12,137 bases of DNA from an uncultured Oscillibacter sp. (GTDB lineage Bacteria; Bacillota; Clostridia; Oscillospirales; Oscillospiraceae), in contig CAMHBH010000059.1 in NCBI GenBank assembly GCA_946183175.1, positions 1 through 12,137 on the forward strand, written 5' to 3'. Position 1 is the stretch's first letter. Each line of letters begins with the position of its first letter. This document shows, in pieces, positions 6,628-12,137 of this stretch. The notes below the pieces were generated by a model that saw only the letters and a list, made by a program, of their open reading frames with translations, was not told the origin of the DNA and ran no database searches. Position numbers and translations under genes: made by a program.

Positions 6628-6663
6628 CGCTGTACCCCGCCGCATTTGCGACGGGGCGCTTTT
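6626..6663 (+). terminator. Intrinsic terminator between convergent genes
   Basis: CCCCG.CGC (6635-6643) pairs with GCG.CGGGG (6648-6656), with one C-A mismatch, around ATTT. The outer AGCG (6626-6629) pairs with CGCT (6657-6660), and TTTT follows at 6660-6663. The T-run serves the plus-strand gene ending at 6627. The minus-strand protease gene ends at 6662, so the hairpin also lies just behind it, though without a T-run on that strand. Confidence 0.75.
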
Positions 6664-7243
6664 ATGCCCGTCCGAGGCACTCGCGGACGGATACGGCGAG
6701 GAGTCCGAGCATGGCGGGGAGCAGCCACAGACTGCCGCCGCTTCTGTGCATGACGCAGGCCAGGCCCGACGCCAATGCCAGTGCCCCCGCCGCGCCGACC
6801 CAGCGCGCGGCGTATTCGCCCGCCGCGGGGCCCGCCGCCCACGAGAGCGACAGTTCCAGCGTACGGCCCCCGTCGAGCGGGCGCACGGGCAACAGGTTAA
6901 ACGCGCAGAGTACGAGGTTGGCCCCGGTGAAGGCGGGCCACGGATTCCCCGCCGCCGCGCAGAGTAAGGCCGCGAGGAGATTCGCCCCCGGGCCCGCGAG
7001 GACGCACGACAATTCCTGTCCGTAGGAGAGGCGGGAGCAGTCGCTGTCGAGGACGGCCCCGCAGACGCCGAGGCGGAATCCGGTCACGCGCGCGCCGCAG
7101 TGGCGCAGGGCGGTGAGGTGTCCGCACTCGTGGACGAGCGCGGCGGCGAGGACTGTCAACAATGGGCGCAGTCCGTTGACCGCCGCGAACCACGTCAGCA
7201 GGACGTAGAACCCCGGCGAACCGTGTACGCGTAGCCTTGCCAT
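6662..7243 (-). CDS. spoIVFB: M50 site-2-type intramembrane protease, SpoIVFB-like
   Basis: A polytopic zinc protease. HECGH (residues 38-42, zinc ligands H38 and H42, catalytic E39) lies inside the first hydrophobic segment (11-42), and NLLPVRPLDGGR (116-127; D124 third ligand) lies in a later one. Other hydrophobic helices fall at about 82-98, 104-120, 145-165 and 170-187. In Bacillus, SpoIVFB in the mother-cell membrane around the forespore cuts pro-sigma-K. At 193 residues this protein is about 95 shorter than the Bacillus enzyme and lacks its C-terminal CBS domain. The gene lies 19 nt after an M23 gene, matching spoIVFA-spoIVFB order, and behind a sigma-E-like promoter. GGAAGGAG lies about 10 nt before the ATG. 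Other M50 proteases not tied to sporulation are possible; the neighbour argues against that. Confidence 0.82.
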   Translation of the reverse strand: MARLRVHGSPGFYVLLTWFAAVNGLRPLLTVLAAALVHECGHLTALRHCGARVTGFRLGVCGAVLDSDCSRLSYGQELSCVLAGPGANLLAALLCAAAGNPWPAFTGANLVLCAFNLLPVRPLDGGRTLELSLSWAAGPAAGEYAARWVGAAGALALASGLACVMHRSGGSLWLLPAMLGLLAVSVRECLGRA

Positions 7244-7262
7244 GTCTTTTGCGCTCCTTCCG

Positions 7263-8237
7263 TTATCCCGCCAGATAGTAAACGGGGTTCAGGTAGATTC
7301 CCTCCCGCTGTAGGGCGAAATGCAGATGAGGCCCCGTGGCCTGTCCGGTCGCGCCGACTTCCCCGAGTTTGTCGCCCATGCGGACAGTTGCCCCGGCGGT
7401 CGCCGTGACGCGTTCGCAGTGCGCGTAAAGCGTCGTAAAGCCGCCGCCGTGCTCTACCGTACAGTATTTGCCGAAACTACTGCTTTCCCCGGTGGCGGTC
7501 ACAACGCCGTCGGCGAAACACACGATTGCGGTGCCCGTGTCGGCGGCGATGTCGACGCCGTAGTGAAAGCGCTCCGCGCCGTCGATGGGGTGCTTGCGGT
7601 AGCCGAAACCGGAAGTCAGCGTACCGCGTACCGGGCACTGGTAGTCGAAATTCAAGAGAACCTGTTCCATGCCGACATTTTCCGGCAGATTCTGCCCGGT
7701 GTACAGGAACGTTTGCGGGCGGGCGTCGTCGGAGGCGCGGCTGTCCGACGACGGCTCCGCGATGACCGCCGCGCCGGAAGTCTCGGGCCACGGCTCCGAC
7801 AGCGACGCGAACGCCGTGCTGTTCGTGAACGGCTCCGACCACTCGTGGGGCGTCAGCGTTTCCGGGACTTCCGGCACGCTCCCCGCTACGGTCTCGGCGA
7901 GCGTCTCGGGCGCGGCTTCTCCGGCTTCCCCGCCGCCGTCGTCCTCCGGCAGAAATACCGCCTCCCAGACTTCCCGTAAGCCCTCGGCGGGGTTACTCTC
8001 CCCGGCGAACGTCCGGCCCACCGTCGAAAAGACTTCCTGCACGTCCATATTCCTGTCGAGGGCCGCGCTGAGCGTACTCCGTAGCGTCACGGCGTGTTCG
8101 GGGCCCCAGAGTTTCGCCGCCATCAGCGCCACGAATACCGTGCCGCATATCATGAACTGCCAGAACTGCTTCCCGCCGCCCCCGCGCCTGCGTTTTCCGT
8201 ACTTGTGGACTGTGTACCGTCCTGTCCCTGCTTTCAT
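7263..8237 (-). CDS. spoIVFA: Membrane-anchored M23 (LytM) peptidase, SpoIVFA-like
   Basis: The 324-residue protein has a basic N-terminus (RYTVHKYGKRRR), one membrane helix at about 26-43, a disordered acidic Glu/Pro/Ser linker (about 95-175) and a C-terminal M23 domain (200-324). The zinc-site residues are present: H225 and D229 in HYGVDI, H273 in YAH, H304 and H306 in HLHF. In Bacillus, SpoIVFA anchors and inhibits SpoIVFB and its LytM domain faces the intermembrane space. The adjacent M50 gene 19 nt downstream and the sigma-E-like promoter support that role. SpoIIQ is an alternative, because clostridial SpoIIQ is also an active M23 protein, but that gene is usually forespore-expressed and not paired with an M50 gene. 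GGGGAGGCGGAG precedes the ATG. Family is certain; the sporulation assignment is probable. Confidence 0.83.
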   Translation of the reverse strand: MKAGTGRYTVHKYGKRRRGGGGKQFWQFMICGTVFVALMAAKLWGPEHAVTLRSTLSAALDRNMDVQEVFSTVGRTFAGESNPAEGLREVWEAVFLPEDDGGGEAGEAAPETLAETVAGSVPEVPETLTPHEWSEPFTNSTAFASLSEPWPETSGAAVIAEPSSDSRASDDARPQTFLYTGQNLPENVGMEQVLLNFDYQCPVRGTLTSGFGYRKHPIDGAERFHYGVDIAADTGTAIVCFADGVVTATGESSSFGKYCTVEHGGGFTTLYAHCERVTATAGATVRMGDKLGEVGATGQATGPHLHFALQREGIYLNPVYYLAG

Positions 8238-8263
8238 GTCTCCGCCTCCCCGCCGTTTCCAAC

Positions 8264-8292
8264 ACTCTATGCGCCCCCGCGCGGAAATATGC
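8264..8292 (-). promoter_or_regulatory. Sigma-E-like promoter of the spoIVFA-spoIVFB pair
   Basis: Read on the minus strand, GCATATT (8292-8286) matches the sigma-E -35 consensus KMATATT at all seven positions. CATAGAGT (8271-8264) matches CATACANT at all but one fixed position. The spacing is 14 bp, inside the sigma-E range. The predicted start near 8257 gives a leader of about 20 nt filled by the Shine-Dalgarno. Bacillus spoIVFAB is a sigma-E operon, so site and gene identity support each other. Confidence 0.6.
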
Positions 8293-8347
8293 CCCGGGAG
8301 ACTGTCGCCTTTTGCGCGGCTGTGCGCCCGTGCCCCGAAAGCGCGGC

Positions 8348-8376
8348 TTGCAATCGCGGGAGAAGTATGCTATACT
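8348..8376 (+). promoter_or_regulatory. SigA-type promoter of the topoisomerase operon
   Basis: TTGCAA (8348-8353) and TATACT (8371-8376) are 17 bp apart, with TG at 8368-8369 giving an extended -10. The start near 8383 leaves a leader of about 42 nt with GGAGG (8416-8420) 4 nt before the ATG at 8425. It diverges from the sigma-E-like promoter about 55 bp away. Confidence 0.72.
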
Positions 8377-8424
8377 CTCGGCAATCCGTGAGAAATTCCG
8401 CCCGTTGCGGCGTTTGGAGGAACT

Positions 8425-10419
8425 ATGGCAAGCAAAAAACAGGATTACGGCAACGACAGCATTTCGTCCCTGAAGGGCGCGGAACGCGTGCGCAAGCGTC
8501 CGGGGGTTATTTTCGGCTCCGACGGCCTCGACGGCTGTGAACACGCCGTCTTTGAGATACTTTCCAATTCCATCGACGAGGCCCGCGAGGGCCATGGAAA
8601 CCTGATTACCGTCCGGCGCTTTCTCGACCACTCCATAGAAGTACAGGACGCCGGGCGCGGCTGTCCCGTCGACTGGAACGAGAAAGAGGGCCGCTACAAT
8701 TGGGAACTCGTGTTCTGCGAACTCTACGCCGGGGGCAAGTACGACAACCTCACCGGCGACAGCTACGAGTATTCGCTGGGCCTCAACGGCCTGGGCGCGT
8801 GCGCGACGCAGTACGCCTCCCGCTATATGGATGTGACTGTCCGCCGCGACGGCTTCGAGTACGCCTTACACTTTGAGCGCGGCGAAATCGTCGGCGAACT
8901 CCGCAAGGAACCTTTGCCGCGTTCACGCGCCCGCGAGACCGGTACCCGGATTCGCTGGCTCCCTGACTTGGACGTGTTCACGGATATTAGCATTCCGCCG
9001 GAGTTCTTCACGGACGTTATCAAGCGTCAGGCGGTGGTCAACGCCGGGATTTCGTTCCGCTTCGAGAATGAGACCGCCCCCGGCAAATTCGAGACCTCCG
9101 ACTTTCTCTACCCGGACGGAATCGCCGATTATGTCGCGGAACTCTCCGGCGACAGCGCCCTGACGGATACGGTATTCTGGGCCGCCGAACGCCAGGGGCG
9201 AGACAGGCAGGACAAGGACGAGTACAAAGTACGCCTGTCGTGCGCGTTCCGCTTCTCGAACCGCGTCCACGTCATTGAGCACTACCACAATTCCAGCTAC
9301 CTCGAACACGGCGGAAGTCCGGAGAAGGCCGCGAAATCCGCGTTTGTCTCCGCGTTCGACAAGTACCTCCGCGAGCAGGGCAAGTACCAGAAAAACGAGT
9401 CGAAAGTCGCGTGGGAAGATATTGAAGATTGTCTCGTGCTGGTCTCCAACAACTTTTCAACCCAGACTTCCTACGAGAACCAGACGAAAAAATCCATTAC
9501 CAACAAGTTCATACGCGAGGCCATGACGGAGTTTTTACGCTCCAATCTGGAAATCTGGTGTATTGAAAACCGCGCCGACGCCGACCGCGTCGCCGAACAG
9601 ATTCTCATCAACAAGCGCAGTCGCGAGAGCGCCGAAAAGGCCCGGCTGAATATCAAGAAGAAGCTCTCCGGCAATATCGACATCGCCAACCGCGTACAGA
9701 AATTCGTCGACTGCCGCTCCCGCGACCCCGACCGCCGCGAAATCTATATCGTCGAGGGCGATTCCGCGCTCGGAAGCGTCAAACTCAGTCGCGACGCCGA
9801 ATACCAGGGCATTATGCCCGTGCGCGGGAAGATTCTCAACTGCCTGAAAGCCGACTACGCCCTCATTTTCAAGAGCGAGATTATCACGGATTTGATTCGC
9901 GTCCTGGGCTGTGGCGCGGAAGTACAGAACCGCCACGTAAAGGATATGACGGCGTTCGACCTGAAAAACCTCCGCTGGAACAAAGTGGTCATCTGTACGG
10001 ACGGCGACGTGGACGGCTTCCAGATTCGCACGCTCATTCTGACGATGCTGTACCGCCTCACGCCGACGCTCATCGAAAAGGGTTACGTCTATATCGCGGA
10101 GACGCCGCTGTTTGAGCTCAACTGCGGCGACAAAACCTGGTTCGCCTACTCCGACGCCGAAAAGAATGAAATTCTGAAAAAGCTGTCGGGGAAGAAAGTG
10201 AAAGTCGACCGCTCGAAGGGCCTCGGCGAGAACGACCCCGATATGATGTGGCTTACGACCATGAACCCGGAGACGCGGCGGCTGATACGCGTCATGCCGG
10301 AGGACGTGGAGCGTACCGCGCAGGTGTTTGAACTCCTGCTCGGCAATAACCTACAGGGCCGCAAGGAGCATATCGCCGCCCACGGTTACGAGTACCTCGA
10401 AATGGCGGATATTTCGTGA
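8425..10419 (+). CDS. parE: Type IIA DNA topoisomerase B subunit (ParE/GyrB family)
   Basis: The ATPase/Toprim subunit of topoisomerase IV or gyrase, which with an A subunit passes one DNA duplex through another. The 664 residues show the GHKL ATP site: ILSNSIDEA (45-53, Mg-binding N48), DAGRG (75-79), GGKYDN and LGLNGLGA (118-125). The transducer domain follows, then the Toprim domain with VEGDSA (443-448, catalytic E444), PVRGKILN and DGDVDG (526-531; the metal site, with Gly where most have Ala), and near the end GLGENDPD and TTMNPETRRL. The C-terminus is the short ParE/GyrB type without an insert. The operon mate at 11214 is the A subunit. ParE is preferred over GyrB because of the adjacent ParC-like gene, but I cannot separate the two with certainty. 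GGAGG precedes the ATG. The stop overlaps a GTG (GTGA, 10416-10419) opening the HicA frame. Confidence 0.93.
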   Translation: MASKKQDYGNDSISSLKGAERVRKRPGVIFGSDGLDGCEHAVFEILSNSIDEAREGHGNLITVRRFLDHSIEVQDAGRGCPVDWNEKEGRYNWELVFCELYAGGKYDNLTGDSYEYSLGLNGLGACATQYASRYMDVTVRRDGFEYALHFERGEIVGELRKEPLPRSRARETGTRIRWLPDLDVFTDISIPPEFFTDVIKRQAVVNAGISFRFENETAPGKFETSDFLYPDGIADYVAELSGDSALTDTVFWAAERQGRDRQDKDEYKVRLSCAFRFSNRVHVIEHYHNSSYLEHGGSPEKAAKSAFVSAFDKYLREQGKYQKNESKVAWEDIEDCLVLVSNNFSTQTSYENQTKKSITNKFIREAMTEFLRSNLEIWCIENRADADRVAEQILINKRSRESAEKARLNIKKKLSGNIDIANRVQKFVDCRSRDPDRREIYIVEGDSALGSVKLSRDAEYQGIMPVRGKILNCLKADYALIFKSEIITDLIRVLGCGAEVQNRHVKDMTAFDLKNLRWNKVVICTDGDVDGFQIRTLILTMLYRLTPTLIEKGYVYIAETPLFELNCGDKTWFAYSDAEKNEILKKLSGKKVKVDRSKGLGENDPDMMWLTTMNPETRRLIRVMPEDVERTAQVFELLLGNNLQGRKEHIAAHGYEYLEMADIS

Positions 10420-10784
10420 AGGAAACAGATTTGTTTTTCACTCCCGCAAATCAGGAACGTATTTTGAAAGCTATGCGGGAACTGCGCGAAGGAAAAGGAA
10501 CCGTTCACGAACTGCTAGAACTGGACGACGAAAGCACAGAAAAATGGAACTGGATATGGGAAGTCTGGGAGGGGGACGCGGTGCGGGTCAGCGAACTGAA
10601 AAAGATACTGCGGGACAATGACTGCTACCTCTACCGTGAGGGGAGCCGACATGAAATCTGGATAAGCCGTCGCACAGGGAAAAAGTTTCAGATTCCCCGG
10701 CATGGTTCGCAGGAAGTCCCCGCCGGGACTTTGCGGTCTATCCAGAAAAGCGCGGGACTGGTTGAACCCGCTCATAAGGAGTGA
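10416..10784 (+). CDS. hicA: HicA-family mRNA interferase toxin with N-terminal extension
   Basis: Residues 56-122 are a complete HicA toxin, a double-stranded-RNA-binding-fold RNase that cuts mRNA: VSELKKILRDNDCYLYREGSRHEIW with the catalytic His, then FQIPRHGSQEVPAGTLRSIQKSAGL. The open frame starts 55 residues earlier at GTG 10416, overlapping the parE stop. That leader (FFTPANQERILKAMRELREG, then TVHELLELDD) resembles the C-terminal tail of RelB/DinJ-type antitoxins rather than any part of HicA. A second start, GTG 10581, has a much better ribosome binding site and gives a 67-residue protein of normal HicA size with His24 in the expected place. I therefore think the short form is the toxin, and that the leader is either translated with it or is a remnant. 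hicB begins 6 nt later. The location inside a topoisomerase operon is unusual. Confidence 0.85.
   Translation: MKETDLFFTPANQERILKAMRELREGKGTVHELLELDDESTEKWNWIWEVWEGDAVRVSELKKILRDNDCYLYREGSRHEIWISRRTGKKFQIPRHGSQEVPAGTLRSIQKSAGLVEPAHKE
10568..10583 (+). promoter_or_regulatory. Internal ribosome binding site and GTG start for compact HicA
   Basis: GGAGG (10568-10572), within a longer G-rich run (10567-10575), lies 8 nt before GTG 10581. Starting here yields RVSELKKIL..., the usual HicA N-terminus, and a 67-residue product. The GTG at 10416 has no comparable Shine-Dalgarno. This site therefore decides the likely toxin start. Confidence 0.6.
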
Positions 10785-10790
10785 AGCGCT

Positions 10791-11186
10791 ATGGCAAAGT
10801 ATGCGTATCCGGCGGTATTTACGAAAGAAGAACGCGGATATTCCGTGGAATTTCCCGACATTGAGGGCTGTTTTACGTGCGGCGATACCCTGCCGGAAGC
10901 GGTGGAAATGGCCGGGGACGCGCTGTGTTTGATGCTCTACGACCACGAGGAGGACGGAGAACCTGTTCCGCCGCCGTCCGACGTGCGCGCCCTACAGGAA
11001 CAGACGGAAAATATCGTCTCCCTGATATTCTGCGACACGCTCGAGTACCGCAAGCGGTACGACAGCCGCACAGTCAGGAAAACCCTCTCCCTGCCGAACT
11101 GGCTGAACACGCTCTCCGAACGGGCCGGATTGAATTTCTCCGCCGTTCTGGAGGAGGCCTTAAAGGCAAAGCTCAATTTATCGTAA
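10791..11186 (+). CDS. hicB: HicB-family antitoxin
   Basis: The antitoxin that binds and blocks HicA and represses its own operon. The N-terminal half (residues 1-60) is the HicB RNase-H-like fold: YPAVFTKEERGYSVEFPDIE, then GCFTCGDTLPEAVEMAGDAL. The C-terminal third (about 96-131) is a ribbon-helix-helix DNA-binding segment: VRKTLSLPNWLNTLSERAGL followed by NFSAVLEEALKAKL. At 131 residues it is full length. The ATG at 10791 has AAGGAG (10776-10781) within the end of hicA and starts 6 nt after its stop, so the two are translated together in the toxin-first order usual for HicAB. Being complete, the pair is probably active. The DNA target is not identified, as I saw no clear operator pair before hicA. 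Confidence 0.92.
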   Translation: MAKYAYPAVFTKEERGYSVEFPDIEGCFTCGDTLPEAVEMAGDALCLMLYDHEEDGEPVPPPSDVRALQEQTENIVSLIFCDTLEYRKRYDSRTVRKTLSLPNWLNTLSERAGLNFSAVLEEALKAKLNLS

Positions 11187-11213
11187 CGGCACTCGAAAAA
11201 GGAAAAGGAACCT

Positions 11214-12137
11214 ATGCCAAGGAAGAAAGTAACAACCGAGACCGGACACCGCAATAACCCGAACGTCATGGGCCTGCGGGCCGCCATCGTGGAGGAGCCC
11301 ATTACCCGCACGCTGGAGACGAATTACATGCCCTACGCGATGAGCGTGATTGTCTCCCGGGCCATTCCGGAAATCGACGGGTTCAAGCCGTCGCACCGGA
11401 AACTCCTGTACACCATGTACAAAATGGGCCTGCTGGGCGGGGCGCGGACGAAATCGGCGAACATCGTCGGGCAGACCATGCGCCTGAACCCCCACGGCGA
11501 CGCCGCGATTTACGACACCATGGTGAGACTGTCGAGCGGCTACGGTGCGCTCCTGACGCCCTTTGTCGATTCCAAGGGCAATTTCGGCAAGGCGTATTCG
11601 CGGGACATGTCCTGCGCGGCCCCGCGCTATACCGAGGCCCGGCTGACGCCCATCTGTCAGGAACTGTTCCGCGACATCGACGCCGACACCGTGGATTTCG
11701 TCGACAACTACGACAACACCATGAAAGAGCCGTCGCTGTTGCCGACGACCTTCCCGAATATCCTGGTATCGGCAAACAGCGGTATCGCCGTGGGCATGGC
11801 GTCGCAGTTCTGCGGATTCAACCTGAAAGAAGTCTGCGACACCGCCGCCGCGTACCTGAAGCGCCCCGACTGCGATTTGTCCGCGACGCTCCCCGCGCCC
11901 GATTTCCCCACCGGCGGCGAACTCCTCTGGGACGCCGACGCAATCCGGGAGATTTACGAGACCGGGCGCGGGAGTGTGCGAGTACGGGCCAAGTACCGCT
12001 ACGTCAAGGCGGAGAATCTCATCGAGATTTACGAAATCCCCTACTCCACCACGTCCGAGGCGATTCTGGACAAAGTGGAGAAGCTCATCAAGGCCGGGAA
12101 AGTCCGCGAAATTTCCGACATGCGCGACGAAACCGAC
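11214..12137 (+). CDS. parC: Type IIA DNA topoisomerase A subunit (ParC/GyrA family), 3' end cut by window
   Basis: The DNA-cleaving subunit that partners the ParE-type protein. 308 codons are present; the full protein is usually 700-800 residues. Visible are the start of the winged-helix region (YMPYAMSVIVSRAIPEIDG, FKPSHRKLLYTMYKMGLL), the quinolone-contact helix (PHGDAAIYDTMVRL, H94-D101 onward) and the active-site RYTEARL with Y139, which forms the covalent bond to DNA. The tower domain begins after about 170. The residue at the GyrA Ser83 position is Ala97; Asp101 matches Asp87. AAAAGGAA lies a few nt before the ATG at 11214, 27 nt after hicB. The gene is in line with parE but separated from it by hicAB. 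The frame is open to the last base, so it is cut by the window and not truncated in the genome as far as can be seen. Confidence 0.93.
   Translation, partial: MPRKKVTTETGHRNNPNVMGLRAAIVEEPITRTLETNYMPYAMSVIVSRAIPEIDGFKPSHRKLLYTMYKMGLLGGARTKSANIVGQTMRLNPHGDAAIYDTMVRLSSGYGALLTPFVDSKGNFGKAYSRDMSCAAPRYTEARLTPICQELFRDIDADTVDFVDNYDNTMKEPSLLPTTFPNILVSANSGIAVGMASQFCGFNLKEVCDTAAAYLKRPDCDLSATLPAPDFPTGGELLWDADAIREIYETGRGSVRVRAKYRYVKAENLIEIYEIPYSTTSEAILDKVEKLIKAGKVREISDMRDETD

Noticed and set aside
1..12137. tRNA, rRNA, CRISPR array, IS element, integrase
   Set aside because: No cloverleaf, regular spaced repeats, transposase motifs or long terminal inverted repeats were found by reading; the small hairpin repeat at 2291-2337 is the only repeat-like element.

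Overview
The window reads as chromosome of a GC-rich, endospore-forming, anaerobic member of the Bacillota (class Clostridia, possibly Oscillospirales-like). The clues are a type III glutamine synthetase, a rubredoxin/flavin-reductase fusion typical of strict anaerobes, a SpoIVFA/SpoIVFB-like protease pair behind a sigma-E-like promoter, strong AGGAGG-type ribosome binding sites, and SigA promoters with extended -10 elements. No tRNA, rRNA or CRISPR array was seen, and nothing identifies the species.

Layout: 1-196 holds the terminator of an upstream gene and a good promoter for glnN. 197-2284 is glnN. 2285-2497 holds a G-rich hairpin cluster and then a perfect TTGACA-17-TATAAT promoter. 2498-3921 is a visibly AT-rich two-gene island: a 120-residue protein with one membrane segment, and a 352-residue HExxH metalloprotease-like protein. 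3955-5949 is a tightly packed operon: rubredoxin-flavin reductase-rubredoxin, then the two halves of a ThrE-type (YjjP/YjjB-like) threonine/serine exporter. 6001-6627 is an unrecognised coiled-coil protein ending in a terminator. 6662-8237, minus strand, is the SpoIVFA-like M23 / SpoIVFB-like M50 pair. 8425-12137 is a type IIA topoisomerase operon: a ParE/GyrB-type subunit, a HicA/HicB toxin-antitoxin pair, and a ParC/GyrA-type subunit cut by the window end.

How parts work together: the M23/M50 pair is expected to act in the mother cell during sporulation, where the M50 protease releases an inter-compartment sigma factor. The two topoisomerase subunits form one A2B2 enzyme, but a toxin-antitoxin module lies between their genes in the same orientation. 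The AT-rich pair, with its own consensus promoter and 2-nt gene spacing, looks like a horizontally acquired two-component effector module. Its architecture (small membrane-anchored partner plus zinc peptidase) suggests a conflict or phage-exclusion role. That is the best candidate for something undescribed here, and the functional part is inference.
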